64,000 nucleotides of DNA, from contig JAAEMK010001108.1 in NCBI GenBank assembly GCA_024225635.1, positions 36,988 through 100,987 of the forward strand, in the 5' to 3' direction. Below are positions 9,828 to 18,958 of the stretch, one piece after another. The translations under genes were made by a program, and so were the position numbers. The notes beneath the pieces were generated by a model. The model worked only from the letters and a program-made list of their open reading frames with translations. It was not told where the DNA came from and searched no databases. The DNA is from Desulfobacteraceae bacterium. GTDB lineage: Bacteria; Desulfobacterota; Desulfobacteria; Desulfobacterales; Desulfobacteraceae. Each line of letters begins with the position of its first letter. Within the stretch, counting starts at the first letter, position 1.

Positions 9828-10130
9828 TCAGGGCTGGGATTCCAAGATTGAAATGACCCGGTCCCTGGTGGTGTCGTCCACGGGAATCAAGACTTGCTTT
9901 GACCGGCTCGTCTCTCCCTTGATGATCTCCAAAGCCGATTTGGGGACCTTGAAGAGCTTGGAAAGAAATTTGATCAGCGTCTTGTTGGCCTCTCCATCCA
10001 CAGGGGGGGAGGTGAGCTTCACCTTGAGAGCGTTGTTGTGGATGCCCGCGATCATGGTCTTTGAGGACCGTGGCTGGACAGCGATGTTCACGACAACTCC
10101 TTTGTCCGTGGTTCTGAAGAACTCCATCAC
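9828..10130 (-). CDS. DUF167/YggU (UPF0235) family protein
   Basis: This 100-residue protein has the complete YggU pattern: VVVNIAVQPRSSKTMIAG at the N-terminus, LKVKLTSPPVDGEANKTLIK in the middle, and the IIKGETSRSKQVLI stretch near residue 70. YggU-like proteins are small alpha/beta folds of unknown role, sometimes linked to RNA or cell-envelope functions. The start overlaps the stop of the heptose kinase gene by four bases, so it is the last gene of the four-gene minus-strand operon that begins with hom. Confidence 0.92.
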   Translation of the reverse strand: MMEFFRTTDKGVVVNIAVQPRSSKTMIAGIHNNALKVKLTSPPVDGEANKTLIKFLSKLFKVPKSALEIIKGETSRSKQVLIPVDDTTRDRVISILESQP

Positions 10131-11092
10131 CGCTCTCCCAGGGCCTTTCCCAGTTCCTCCGGGGAGGCGGTCGCCGTTCCCACCTTGGCCACAACGATGC
10201 CGGCCGCGGCATTGGCTATGGCTGCGCTCTCCTTGAAATCCGCCTTGGCGGCAATGGCAAGGCCCAGGGTGGAGATCACTGTGTCGCCTGCGCCTGATAC
10301 GTCAAACACCTGGCGGGCTTCCGATTCTATCCTGAAGGGCTCCTTGTTCCTTTCGAACAGCATCATTCCTTCTTTTCCGCAGGTGATGAGGAGGCGCTCC
10401 AGGTCGGCGGTTTCAAGTAGCCTGTGACCGGCCCTGACCAGGTCTTCTTCGGTCCGGATGTCGATGCCGGCGGCAAGGCCCGCTTCCTTCTGGTTGGGGG
10501 TCAGTATGGACACCCGGCGGTATTTGGTGAAATCGAGTCCCTTGGGGTCGGCAAGGGTGGGGATGTTGTGACTCCTGGCAATGGCAACGGTCTGTTTGAC
10601 AAGTTCCCGGGTGACAAGGCCCTTGTCGTAGTCCGAGATGATGATGAGATCCACCTTGGGGGCTACCTCTTTTATAAAGGACAGCAGCCGCTTCAGGGTG
10701 GCGGGGGAGATCTCTTTTTTTATCTCCTTGTCGATCCTGAGCACCTGCTGGTTGGAGGCGATCACCCGGGTTTTCTTGGTGGTGGGCCTGTCGGGCTCGT
10801 CCAGGATGCCGCCGGTGTCCACCCGGAGTTCCTTGAACTTGTCGAGCATGAGCCTGCCCGCCTCGCCCGTTCCGGCCGTTCCCACCACTGATACCGATGC
10901 GCCCATGGCCACCAGGTTGTTGATGACGTTGCCCGCGCCGCCAAGGGTGTAGCTCTCCCTTTTTACGGCCACGATGGGAACCGGCGCCTCCGGGGAGATG
11001 CGGTCCACCTCTCCCCAGAGGTACTCGTCGATCATGAGGTCACCCAGGACCAGGGCCCGGATCTTCTTGAATGATTTAAGGTCGATGGACAT
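10127..11092 (-). CDS. rfaE1: D-glycero-beta-D-manno-heptose-7-phosphate kinase (RfaE domain I, stand-alone)
   Basis: This 321-residue PfkB-type kinase phosphorylates heptose 7-phosphate at C1 for ADP-heptose and LPS core synthesis. It shows the family N-terminus ALVLGDLMIDEYLWG, the GGAGNVINNL substrate loop near residue 52, TKKTRVIASNQQVLRID near 105, and the C-terminal GAGDT anion hole with the catalytic Asp near residue 270. The nucleotidyltransferase half found fused in E. coli HldE is absent, so a separate rfaE2 is expected elsewhere. It starts two bases after the thrH stop. Why LPS and threonine genes share an operon is not evident. Confidence 0.92.
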   Translation of the reverse strand: MSIDLKSFKKIRALVLGDLMIDEYLWGEVDRISPEAPVPIVAVKRESYTLGGAGNVINNLVAMGASVSVVGTAGTGEAGRLMLDKFKELRVDTGGILDEPDRPTTKKTRVIASNQQVLRIDKEIKKEISPATLKRLLSFIKEVAPKVDLIIISDYDKGLVTRELVKQTVAIARSHNIPTLADPKGLDFTKYRRVSILTPNQKEAGLAAGIDIRTEEDLVRAGHRLLETADLERLLITCGKEGMMLFERNKEPFRIESEARQVFDVSGAGDTVISTLGLAIAAKADFKESAAIANAAAGIVVAKVGTATASPEELGKALGER

Positions 11093-11094
11093 GG

Positions 11095-11694
11095 TTATAT
11101 GAGCGAGCCTATCATTGTCTTAAGTTCTTCGTAATTTTGGGTCACCTTGAACTGGGGGAACTCCTTGATCACGTTGGCGGGCGGCATGAAAAAGAAGCCG
11201 TGGTCGGCCTCGGCCAGCATTGCCGTGTCGTTGTAAGAGTCACCAAAGGCGATGACCCGGTAGTTGAGTTCCTTGAATGCCTTGACGGCACGTTTTTTCT
11301 GGTTCTGCTGTCTCAGGTTGTAGTTGGTGATCCTGCCGGATTCATCAACTATGAGGCTGTGGCAGAGAAGGGCGGGGTAACCCAGTTTCTTCATCAGGGG
11401 GCGGGCAAACTCCTCAAAGGTGTCCGAGAGGACTATGATCTGGGCCCTCTCCCTGATCCAGGTAAGGGCCTCGGCAGCTCCTTCCAGGGGGTCGAGGGTT
11501 TCGATGACATCGGTGATGTCCTTGAGCTTGAGTCCGTGCTGGTCCATGATGCTGAGCCGTTTCTGCATGAGCACGTCATAGTCGGAGATGTCCCGGGTGG
11601 TGAGCTGGAGTTCCTCGATGCCGGTTTTCTTTGCGACGTTGATCCAGATTTCGGGGATAAAGACCCCTTCAAGGTCGGAGCATATGAGATCCAT
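11095..11694 (-). CDS. thrH: ThrH: phosphoserine phosphatase / phosphoserine-homoserine phosphotransferase
   Basis: This 199-residue HAD-superfamily enzyme carries the ThrH signature DLEGVFIPEIW at residues 7-17; the first Asp is the nucleophile and Glu takes the place of the second Asp. VLSDTFEEFARPLMKKLG and the late FGDSYNDTAML motif follow. ThrH of Pseudomonas removes phosphate from phosphoserine and can pass it to homoserine. It lies 13 bases behind homoserine dehydrogenase in the same operon, which suggests it makes O-phosphohomoserine for threonine synthesis here (inference). No thrB is seen in the window. Confidence 0.93.
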   Translation of the reverse strand: MDLICSDLEGVFIPEIWINVAKKTGIEELQLTTRDISDYDVLMQKRLSIMDQHGLKLKDITDVIETLDPLEGAAEALTWIRERAQIIVLSDTFEEFARPLMKKLGYPALLCHSLIVDESGRITNYNLRQQNQKKRAVKAFKELNYRVIAFGDSYNDTAMLAEADHGFFFMPPANVIKEFPQFKVTQNYEELKTMIGSLI

Positions 11695-11707
11695 GGTTGT
11701 TCCTTTA

Positions 11708-13018
11708 TTAATTGTCGTTGTTTTCGATTCTGATTACCACGGGCTCGTCCATGATGGAGTCCATTGCCGCGATCTGTTTCAGGGCCTTTTGGGCGTTCTC
11801 CTCCCTGGCATGGTGGGTGATCATCACCACGGGTACGGACCCGTTGGAGCGCCGTCCCTTCTGGTGGACGATCTTGATGCTGATGCCGCAATCGCCCAGG
11901 ATGCCGGAGATCCTGGAGAGGACGCCCGGCTGGTCCGCCGCCTCAAACCGGAAGTAGTAGGGGGTGCTGATCTCCCGGATGGGGAGGACGGGGATGGCCT
12001 TGATGCTGGATTCAGGGCATCCCAGGATGGGCATCCGCTGCCGGGTGCCGGAGATGAGATTTCTTACGATGTCGGCGATGTCGCCCACAACGGCGCTGGC
12101 CGTGGGCATCATGCCTGCCCCGTGGCCGTAGAGCATGGTCTGGCCTGTGGCATCCCCGTCAATGGTGACCGCGTTCATGGAGCCGTCCACGTGGGAGATG
12201 GGGTTGGATGACTGGATCATGGCCGGATGAACCCTTGCCTCCACCGTATCGTTGTTGTTCTTGCTGATGGCAAGAAGCTTGATGGTGTAACCGAACTCCT
12301 CGGCAAACTCGATATCCATGGGAGTTATCTTGGAGATGCCCTCCACATGGATGTCGTCCAGGTTGATCTCCATGCCGTAGGCAAGGGCCCCCAGGATGGC
12401 AAGCTTGTGGGCCGAATCATGTCCTTCCACGTCGAGGAAAGGGTCTGCCTCGGCAAATCCCAGTTCCTGGGCTTCTTTCAAGGCCTGTTCAAAGGTGCAT
12501 CCTTCCTTGGACATCTTGGTGAGGATGTAGTTGCAGGTGCCGTTGAGGATACCGGTCATGCCTTCGATGCGGTTTGCCACCAGGGACTCCCTCAAGGCTT
12601 TTATCACGGGCATGCACCCGCCGGTGCTGGCTTCAAACGCAAGGTCCACCTGGTTTTCCCTGGCGGTTTCCACGAGCTCGTTGCCAAAGCTTGCCAGGAG
12701 CGCCTTGTTGGCGGTGACCACGTGCTTGCCGTTTTTAAGGGCCTTGAGCACGAACTCCTTTGAGATCCCTTTGCCGCCGATGGTCTCCACAATGATGTCG
12801 ATTTCGGGGTCGTTCAGTACTGCTTCGGCATCGGGGATCAACACCCCGTCTTCAAAATTGATGCCCCTGTCCGTAGTCGTATCTATGTCAGCAACGTGTT
12901 TCAGGTGTAGTCGGGCGCCGATGCGTGATTCCAAAAGATCCTGTTTCTCGATCAGGATCTTCGCAACACCGGTTCCCACAATGCCGCATCCCAGTATGCC
13001 AATCTCTATGCTTTTCAT
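11708..13018 (-). CDS. hom: Homoserine dehydrogenase
   Basis: This 436-residue enzyme reduces aspartate semialdehyde to homoserine. It has an N-terminal Rossmann domain (GILGCGIVGTGVAKIL, residues 8-23), the catalytic domain with VVTANKALLA near 100, GILNGTCNYILTKM near 165 and EADPFLDVEGHDSAHKLAIL, and a C-terminal ACT domain (about 350-430, DQPGVLSRISGILGDCGISI) typical of feedback-controlled monofunctional enzymes. It is first in an operon with thrH, rfaE1 and yggU. A strong promoter lies at 13097-13125. Regulation by threonine through the ACT domain is expected from the family. Confidence 0.97.
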   Translation of the reverse strand: MKSIEIGILGCGIVGTGVAKILIEKQDLLESRIGARLHLKHVADIDTTTDRGINFEDGVLIPDAEAVLNDPEIDIIVETIGGKGISKEFVLKALKNGKHVVTANKALLASFGNELVETARENQVDLAFEASTGGCMPVIKALRESLVANRIEGMTGILNGTCNYILTKMSKEGCTFEQALKEAQELGFAEADPFLDVEGHDSAHKLAILGALAYGMEINLDDIHVEGISKITPMDIEFAEEFGYTIKLLAISKNNNDTVEARVHPAMIQSSNPISHVDGSMNAVTIDGDATGQTMLYGHGAGMMPTASAVVGDIADIVRNLISGTRQRMPILGCPESSIKAIPVLPIREISTPYYFRFEAADQPGVLSRISGILGDCGISIKIVHQKGRRSNGSVPVVMITHHAREENAQKALKQIAAMDSIMDEPVVIRIENNDN

Positions 13019-13096
13019 AGTGTCAGATAATCCCCTAGTCTTGCGCCGTTATAGCTCGGCAGATCGTAAATAATGATAAGAACAAAATTAAGCTTC

Positions 13097-13125
13097 TGAA
13101 TACAGTATACGGGCGTTTATGTCAA
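13097..13125 (-). promoter_or_regulatory. Promoter of the hom-thrH-rfaE1-yggU operon
   Basis: On the minus strand a perfect TTGACA (13120-13125) and TATTCA (13097-13102) are 17 bases apart, about 80 bases ahead of the hom start. It is back to back with the purM promoter. Confidence 0.75.
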
Positions 13126-13132
13126 AAAGCTT

Positions 13133-13161
13133 TTGACTTTTAACGGGAATGGGGATATCTT
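13133..13161 (+). promoter_or_regulatory. Promoter of purM
   Basis: TTGACT (13133-13138) and TATCTT (13156-13161) are 17 bases apart, about 50 bases ahead of the purM start. The -35 boxes of the two divergent promoters are only seven bases apart. Confidence 0.65.
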
Positions 13162-13211
13162 TTTAGATTCAAAATTGACCTTAGCAGTTGCAAAAAAAGG
13201 GGTGTTTTTAA

Positions 13212-14255
13212 ATGGGTAAGTCTTTGACATATGCTGATGCCGGCGTTGATATCAACAAGGCAAACGATCTTGTGGATACGATTAAGAAGCTTGCAAAGAG
13301 TACGCCTCGATCCGGGGTTATGGGAGAGATCGGCGGGTTCGGAGGGCTGTTTTCCCTGAACCTGGCTAACATTTCCAATCCCGTGCTCGTAAGTTCCACC
13401 GATGGCGTCGGCACCAAGTTGAAGATTGCTTTCATGATGAACAAGCACGACACCATCGGTATCGACCTTGTGGGGATGGTGGTCAACGATATTGCCGTCC
13501 AGGGCGCCCGTCCTCTTTTTTTCCTTGATTATTTCTCCATCGGCCGCCTTGATAACGAGGTTGCGGCCCAGGTCATCAAGGGTATTGCCGATGGCTGTAA
13601 AGAGGCCCAGTGCGCCCTCATCGGCGGCGAGACTGCCGAAATGCCCGGGATGTATGCGGAAGGCGAGTACGATCTTGCCGGTTTTTCCGTGGGTATTGTG
13701 GACAATTCCAGGATCATTGACGGATCTGATATCAGGAACGGTCACAAGCTCATCGGTATTGCCTCAAGCGGCCTCCACAGCAACGGTTTTTCCCTTGTCC
13801 GGAAGATCTGCTTCGACAAGTGCGGCTATGACGTGTCAACCCACATTCCCGAGCTTGGTAAAACCCTTGGTGAGGAGTTGATCACTCCCACTCGAATCTA
13901 CAGCGCCTCCCTGCTCAGCCTTGTGAGGGATCTTCCCATCCACGGCCTTGCCCACATCACCGGCGGCGGCATCGATGAGAACATCATCCGGGTGATCCCG
14001 GACGCCTGCAAGGTAGTGGTGGAGAAAGCCAGCTGGGAGATTCCCCCGGTGTTCCGTTTCCTCCAGGAAGCGGGATCTGTCTCAGACCATGAGATGCACA
14101 GGACCTTTAACAACGGAATCGGCATGATTGCCGTCGTTCCGGAAGCATCAACCCAGGATGTCCTTGACCGGCTTGCGGCCATGGACGAAAAAGCCTATCT
14201 CATGGGTGAAATCTCCGCACGCGAAGGTTCAGAATCCCAGGTAGAGTGGAAATAG
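13212..14255 (+). CDS. purM: Phosphoribosylformylglycinamidine cyclo-ligase (AIR synthetase)
   Basis: This 347-residue enzyme catalyses the ATP-dependent ring closure to aminoimidazole ribotide in purine synthesis. Conserved blocks include TYADAGVDI at the N-terminus, LVSSTDGVGTKLKIAF near residue 60, DLVGMVVNDIAVQGARPLFF near 85, GGETAEMPGMY near 140 and GLAHITGGGIDENI near 245. Length is typical of the family. An AT-rich stretch AAAAAAAGGGGTG just upstream contains the ribosome site. tsaD follows after 23 bases on the same strand and may be cotranscribed. Confidence 0.97.
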   Translation: MGKSLTYADAGVDINKANDLVDTIKKLAKSTPRSGVMGEIGGFGGLFSLNLANISNPVLVSSTDGVGTKLKIAFMMNKHDTIGIDLVGMVVNDIAVQGARPLFFLDYFSIGRLDNEVAAQVIKGIADGCKEAQCALIGGETAEMPGMYAEGEYDLAGFSVGIVDNSRIIDGSDIRNGHKLIGIASSGLHSNGFSLVRKICFDKCGYDVSTHIPELGKTLGEELITPTRIYSASLLSLVRDLPIHGLAHITGGGIDENIIRVIPDACKVVVEKASWEIPPVFRFLQEAGSVSDHEMHRTFNNGIGMIAVVPEASTQDVLDRLAAMDEKAYLMGEISAREGSESQVEWK

Positions 14256-14278
14256 AAATAGTCGAGTAGAAAAAAATC

Positions 14279-15280
14279 ATGATAATTTTGGGGATAGAAT
14301 CGTCCTGTGACGAGACTGCGGCCGCAGTCCTTGCGGACCAGCACACCATTCTGTCATCTGTGGTATCATCCCAGGTGGCTGTTCATCATAAATACGGCGG
14401 CGTGGTGCCGGAACTGGCGTCTCGCATGCATATCGAAGCCGTTGCCCCGGTCGTTTCCGAAGCCGTGGAGCAGGCAGGCATCTCCCTCGATGAGATAGAA
14501 GGGGTTGCCGTAACCCGGGGGCCCGGCCTTGTGGGGGCCCTGCTTGTGGGGTTCAGCTTTGCCAAGGCCTTTGCCTGGGCAAGGAATCTTCCATGGACCG
14601 GGGTCAACCATCTGGAGGGGCACATTTATTCCATCCTCCTGTCGGAAGATCCGCCGGAATTTCCTTTTGCGGTCCTTGTCGCCTCGGGCGGCCACACCAA
14701 CATCTACCATGTGGCGTCCCAGGATGATTTCGAGCTCATGGGACAGACCCGTGACGATGCGGCAGGCGAGGCCTTTGACAAGGTCGCTAAAATGCTGGGC
14801 CTGGGATATCCCGGGGGCGCTGTGATTGAGAAGCTTGCGGCCGGGGGTGACCCGTCCCGTGTGAAATTTCCAAGAACCTATCTTGACAAAGACGGGTTTG
14901 ACTTCAGCTTTTCCGGCCTGAAATCGGCCGTGGCCCGGTTCATCCACCTGAACAAGGATAATCTCGAAGAGATGATTCCCCATATTGCCGCCGGTTTCCA
15001 GGCGTCTGTCATGGACGTGCTTTCCTTCAAGCTCATCCACGCCGCCAAAACAAGAGGCTGCAAAAGCATTGCCATGGCAGGCGGGGTGTCCGCCAATTCA
15101 GCCCTTGCCGTAAGGGTGGCGGCCGATGCCTCAAAGCGGGGAATTCGCCTGTACCTGCCTCCCAAACATTTGTGCGGCGACAACGCCGCCATGATCGCGG
15201 CAAGGGGACACCGACTTATCCAGGAGGGCAACCTCTGCCAGCTGGACCAGGACGTATTTTCCAGAACCAGGTTCCTTTAA
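14279..15280 (+). CDS. tsaD: tRNA N6-adenosine threonylcarbamoyltransferase TsaD
   Basis: This 333-residue protein makes t6A37 in tRNAs reading ANN codons, together with TsaB and TsaE. It opens with MIILGIESSCDETAAAVL and has the metal-binding NHLEGH motif at about residues 109-114 (both His present), VASGGHTNIY near 139, GEAFDKVAKMLGLGYPGG near 163 and GGVSANSALA near 265. All ASKHA-fold landmarks are intact. It lies 23 bases after purM. Its stop is 10 bases from the stop of convergent nagZ, with no clear terminator between them. Confidence 0.97.
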   Translation: MIILGIESSCDETAAAVLADQHTILSSVVSSQVAVHHKYGGVVPELASRMHIEAVAPVVSEAVEQAGISLDEIEGVAVTRGPGLVGALLVGFSFAKAFAWARNLPWTGVNHLEGHIYSILLSEDPPEFPFAVLVASGGHTNIYHVASQDDFELMGQTRDDAAGEAFDKVAKMLGLGYPGGAVIEKLAAGGDPSRVKFPRTYLDKDGFDFSFSGLKSAVARFIHLNKDNLEEMIPHIAAGFQASVMDVLSFKLIHAAKTRGCKSIAMAGGVSANSALAVRVAADASKRGIRLYLPPKHLCGDNAAMIAARGHRLIQEGNLCQLDQDVFSRTRFL

Positions 15281-15290
15281 GCGCTCGATC

Positions 15291-16289
15291 CTACTGTAGA
15301 TATTTTGTTTTAAGGGCCTGGATTCGCTCCATGGATTCGAGGGTCATGCGGTGGAGGTTTTCATCGCTTGCGATCTGTTTTTCGATCTCAAGGACGGCTG
15401 TTTCGATGTCCGGTCCCTTATGGCAGACGAGGGTGATGTCGATCTGGGAGCGAAGAATCTGGGTGACGCAGGTCTTGATATCCTGCTTGATGGCCTTCAT
15501 GTCCAGGTCGTCCGTCATGACCACACCTTGAAATCCCACGCGCTTCCTGAGCAGGTTTCCTGCTATTTCCGGGGAGAGGCTGGCCGGCCAGTCCGGGTCA
15601 AGCCGGGGGTAGAGGATGTGGGAGAGCATCATTGCCGATACCTCTGACTTTGCCGCGGCGACAAAGGGAACAAGGTCGCTTACTTCCAGGATCGCAGGGT
15701 CCTCGTCCAGCACGGGAAGCTCAAAATGGGAGTCGAGCCGGGTTCTTCCGATGCCGGGAAAGTGCTTTGCGCAGGCCATGATGCCGTTGTCCTGAAGGGT
15801 CTCAATCACACGGGCGCCAAGCTTTGCCACCCGGTCGGGCCCGCCCGGAAACGCCCTGGACTCCATGATGCTGTCAAACCCCTCCGGGGCGATATCCATC
15901 ACCGGGGCAAGGTTCATGTTGATGCCCACCCCTTTTAGTTCCGCTGCCGTTGTCCTGGCAAAGGTTTCGGCCTCCCGGCGGCTTTTGATGGAGGGGTTGC
16001 CCGGAAAGGCGGTAAACCAGGGTTCCTTCAGCCGGGCCACCACGCCGCCCTCCTGGTCCACGGCGATGAACAGGGGAGGAAGTCCCTCGGCCCTGGCACA
16101 GGCCTGGGCCCGGTCGCACAGCTTTCTTGTCTGGTCGGGAGAATCGATGTTGCCGGCAAAGAGAATCAAGCCCCCGATCTTAAGCTCGCAAATAAGATGT
16201 TCGACATCCTTGTTAAAGGTCGTTCCCTCGAAACCCGCCATGACCCTCTGGCCCGAGAGCTCCCTGTAACCGGGGTTTTGCTTTTTCAT
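15291..16289 (-). CDS. nagZ: Beta-N-acetylhexosaminidase NagZ (GH3)
   Basis: This 332-residue glycosidase has the GH3 signatures FIAVDQEGGVVARL near residue 73 and KHFPGIGRTRLDSHFELP near 175. The Asp and His of DSH form the catalytic dyad used by NagZ as acid/base. VVMTDDLDMKAI near 275 carries the nucleophile Asp. NagZ removes GlcNAc from anhydro-muropeptides during peptidoglycan recycling. No export signal is visible, as expected for a cytoplasmic enzyme. GGAGG lies just ahead of the start. The His normally found in KHFPGHG is Ile here; it is outside the dyad. Confidence 0.92.
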   Translation of the reverse strand: MKKQNPGYRELSGQRVMAGFEGTTFNKDVEHLICELKIGGLILFAGNIDSPDQTRKLCDRAQACARAEGLPPLFIAVDQEGGVVARLKEPWFTAFPGNPSIKSRREAETFARTTAAELKGVGINMNLAPVMDIAPEGFDSIMESRAFPGGPDRVAKLGARVIETLQDNGIMACAKHFPGIGRTRLDSHFELPVLDEDPAILEVSDLVPFVAAAKSEVSAMMLSHILYPRLDPDWPASLSPEIAGNLLRKRVGFQGVVMTDDLDMKAIKQDIKTCVTQILRSQIDITLVCHKGPDIETAVLEIEKQIASDENLHRMTLESMERIQALKTKYLQ

Positions 16290-16390
16290 GTTTCCTCCCT
16301 GAAATCACCGTGCTTCATAAATCCCTTGACTTGGTGTGTCCCTGATATTAGAAAATTCAATTTGCCCTGAACCTTCAAGCGATAGATATC

Positions 16391-17302
16391 ATGGAAATGA
16401 AAACATTTAAATCAGATTTTGTTCTCCTTGTTGCCGCATCCATCTGGGGGCTTGCCTTTGTCGCCCAGAGAATGGGCATGGACCATGTGGGGCCGTTTAC
16501 CTACAACGGCCTCAGGTTCTGCCTGGGCGGCATCTCCCTTCTTCCATTCCTCCTTGTTTCCCGGAAAAAGCGGAAAAACAGGGCCCGGGCCCTGGACGAT
16601 CCCCGTCCAAAGGAGATTGTGCAAGGCGGCATTCTCGCCGGGATGATCCTCTTTGCCGGTTCCTCTCTCCAGCAGGTGGGACTGCTTTATACCACGGCCG
16701 GAAAAGCCGGGTTCATCACCGGACTCTATGTGGTCATAGTGCCTGTGATTGGGCTGTTATGGCGGCAAAAGGCCGGCACCGGCACATGGATCGGCGCCGT
16801 GATGGCTGCCGCGGGACTTTATTTCCTGAGTGTCACCAAGGAGATGACCATGAGCTTTGGTGATCTGCTCGAGCTTGCGGGCGCGGTTTTTTTCGCCATG
16901 CATGTGATGGTCATCGGAAAGCTCTCCCGGCGGATCGACACGGTGAGGCTCTCCTTTGTCCAGTGCATGCTTTGCTCCGTTGTGAGCATGCTCGTGGCCG
17001 TATGCATGGAGGAGATCACCCTTTCCGGCATCCGGATGGCGGCGCTTCCGATCTTTTACGGCGGCGTTTTTTCCGTGGGCATAGCCTACTCGCTCCAGAT
17101 CTACGGGCAAAAGGGCAGCCATCCGGCCCATGCCGCCATTCTCCTGAGCCTGGAATCGGTGGTTGCCGCAGTCGGCGGATGCCTGATCCTCAACGAGGTC
17201 CTTTCCGGCCGCTCCCTTTCAGGGTGTGTTCTCATGATGGCGGGAATGCTGGTTTCCCAGCTCTACCCCTACATTGTTTCGAAAAGGGCGGTTCTCAGCT
17301 AA
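16391..17302 (+). CDS. DMT-superfamily (EamA) transporter
   Basis: This 303-residue protein has ten hydrophobic segments in two EamA repeats. The first opens with VLLVAASIWGLAFVAQRMG, and the second ends with ILLSLESVVAAVGGCLILNE and the GCVLMMAGMLVSQL segment, both typical of drug/metabolite exporters in the inner membrane. The substrate cannot be deduced. The ribosome site is weak. It lies 125 bases ahead of ornithine aminotransferase on the same strand, so a link to amino-acid export is possible but unproven. Confidence 0.9.
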   Translation: MEMKTFKSDFVLLVAASIWGLAFVAQRMGMDHVGPFTYNGLRFCLGGISLLPFLLVSRKKRKNRARALDDPRPKEIVQGGILAGMILFAGSSLQQVGLLYTTAGKAGFITGLYVVIVPVIGLLWRQKAGTGTWIGAVMAAAGLYFLSVTKEMTMSFGDLLELAGAVFFAMHVMVIGKLSRRIDTVRLSFVQCMLCSVVSMLVAVCMEEITLSGIRMAALPIFYGGVFSVGIAYSLQIYGQKGSHPAHAAILLSLESVVAAVGGCLILNEVLSGRSLSGCVLMMAGMLVSQLYPYIVSKRAVLS

Positions 17303-17427
17303 ATATCCTGCACGCTTTTACCGGTTGTGCTATGGTTTGATTTATAGCTTTTTGCATATGAATGGATCGCATTTTCGAGTGCAGGCATCCACAGGCTTTC
17401 AAACCTTTAGCTTGAAAGGATCGAACC

Positions 17428-18627
17428 ATGGATACAAAAGAGATCATCGCCCTTGAAAACAGGTTCGGAGCAAGGAACTACAAACCGCTGGATGTGGTTC
17501 TTGAGCGGGGAGAGGGAGTGTGGGTCTGGGATGTGGAGGGCAACAGGTACATGGATTGCCTGGCCGCATACTCCGCCGTCAACCAGGGCCATTGCCATCC
17601 CAGGATCGTGAACAAGCTCAAGGAGCAGGCCGAAAAGCTCTGCATCACCTCCCGTGCGTTTCGAAACGATCAGCTATCCCTGTTTTACCGGGACATCTGC
17701 GAGCTTACCAACTCCCACATGGTGCTGCCCATGAACTCCGGCGCGGAAGCCGTGGAAACCGTTATCAAGGCGGTGAGGAAATGGGGGTACACTGTCAAGG
17801 GCGTGGCCGACGGCAAGGCCGAGATCATCGTGTGTGACAACAATTTTCACGGCAGGACCCTCACCATCATCGGTTTTTCCACGGAAGAGCAGTACAAGGA
17901 GGGGTTCGGGCCGTTCACCCCCGGGTTCAAGACCGTTCCCTTTGGCGATGCCGAAGCCCTGAAGCAGGCCATCACGGAAAATACCGTCGCCTTCATGGTG
18001 GAACCCATCCAGGGGGAGGCCGGTGTCATCGTGCCCCCGGACGGCTATCTCAAGGCGGTCCGGGAGATCTGCTCCCAAAACCATGTGGCGCTAGTGCTTG
18101 ACGAGATCCAGACCGGACTCGGAAGAACCGGGCGTCTTCTCGCCGAGGAGCACGAAGGGATAGAGGCCGACGTCACCCTCATCGGCAAGGCCCTTTCAGG
18201 GGGGTGCTATCCCGTGTCCGCGGTGCTCTCCAATGCCGAGGTGCTGGGCGTGTTCCTGCCAGGGGATCACGGTTCCACATTTGGGGGAAATCCACTTGCC
18301 TGTGCAGTTGCCCGGGAGGCCCTCATGGTGCTTGTGGAAGAGAATCTAGTTGAGAATGCGGCCGTTCTGGGAGACTATTTCATGAAAGGGCTGGAGCGGA
18401 TCAAGAGTCCCCATGTAAAGGAGATCCGGGGCAAGGGGCTTCTCATTGGTGTTGAGCTGAAGGCCGGGGCGGGCGGTGCAAGGGCCTTTTGTGAAAGGCT
18501 CATGGGTCTCGGCATCCTGTGCAAGGAGACCCATGAGCATGTGATCCGGTTCGCTCCACCCCTGGTGATCACCCGGGCCGAGATCGACTGGGCCCTTTCA
18601 AGGGTGGAGCAGGTGCTTATCCCTTGA
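17428..18627 (+). CDS. rocD: Ornithine aminotransferase (class III PLP)
   Basis: This 399-residue PLP enzyme transfers the delta-amino group of ornithine to 2-oxoglutarate, giving glutamate semialdehyde. It matches RocD along its length: [59 protein letters not shown], the [12 protein letters not shown] cofactor Asp motif near 225, and [16 protein letters not shown] with the Schiff-base Lys near residue 254. GAAAGGA precedes the start. The last 11 bases overlap the end of the convergent histidine-rich gene. Confidence 0.93.
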   Translation: MDTKEIIALENRFGARNYKPLDVVLERGEGVWVWDVEGNRYMDCLAAYSAVNQGHCHPRIVNKLKEQAEKLCITSRAFRNDQLSLFYRDICELTNSHMVLPMNSGAEAVETVIKAVRKWGYTVKGVADGKAEIIVCDNNFHGRTLTIIGFSTEEQYKEGFGPFTPGFKTVPFGDAEALKQAITENTVAFMVEPIQGEAGVIVPPDGYLKAVREICSQNHVALVLDEIQTGLGRTGRLLAEEHEGIEADVTLIGKALSGGCYPVSAVLSNAEVLGVFLPGDHGSTFGGNPLACAVAREALMVLVEENLVENAAVLGDYFMKGLERIKSPHVKEIRGKGLLIGVELKAGAGGARAFCERLMGLGILCKETHEHVIRFAPPLVITRAEIDWALSRVEQVLIP

Positions 18628-18958
18628 TCAGCCCAAGGGCTTTCTCAAGCTTTTCGGTTATTTTGTTGGAATCATCGGATATCTCTTTCAGAATTTCCGC
18701 CATTTGGGGCAGGTCCTCGCCGGTCGCCTTGCCGGCCCAGGAGTCATAGGTCTCCTGGTGGCTCTTGTTGTGGTCGATCCAGTGCTGCAGCAGGATGGTC
18801 AGCTTCTCGTTGAAGGATAGTTCCTTGGGGCTTGTGTGTGCATGTTCGTGGTTGTGTTCGTGGTTGTGTCCATGTCCGTGATCGTGTCCATGTCCGTGGT
18901 CGTGTCCGTGATGGTGATCGTGATCGTGATGGCCGTGGTCGTGGTTGTGATGGCTCAT
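18617..18958 (-). CDS. Histidine-rich metal-binding protein
   Basis: In this 113-residue protein 22 of the first 41 residues are His, in alternating HDHGHG-type repeats. A 70-residue helical tail follows ([20 protein letters not shown], then [18 protein letters not shown]-like). The tail resembles small domains attached to His-rich proteins, but I do not know a function for it. The His tract should bind Zn, Ni or Co, as in metallochaperones and metal stores. The start overlaps the stop of the DAC-like gene by four bases, so it is the third gene of an operon with a Zn-type aldolase. The low-complexity DNA (18835-18957) makes copy number of the repeat likely to vary. Confidence 0.85.
   Translation of the reverse strand: MSHHNHDHGHHDHDHHHGHDHGHGHDHGHGHNHEHNHEHAHTSPKELSFNEKLTILLQHWIDHNKSHQETYDSWAGKATGEDLPQMAEILKEISDDSNKITEKLEKALGLIKG

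Noticed and set aside
13019-13211. Purine riboswitch ahead of purM
   Set aside because: The gap between the promoter and the start is only about 50 bases and lacks the conserved loops.
18617-18958. Low-complexity antisense frames over the His tract as separate genes
   Set aside because: They arise from the CAY-rich repeat; only the His-rich frame has a start coupled to the upstream gene.
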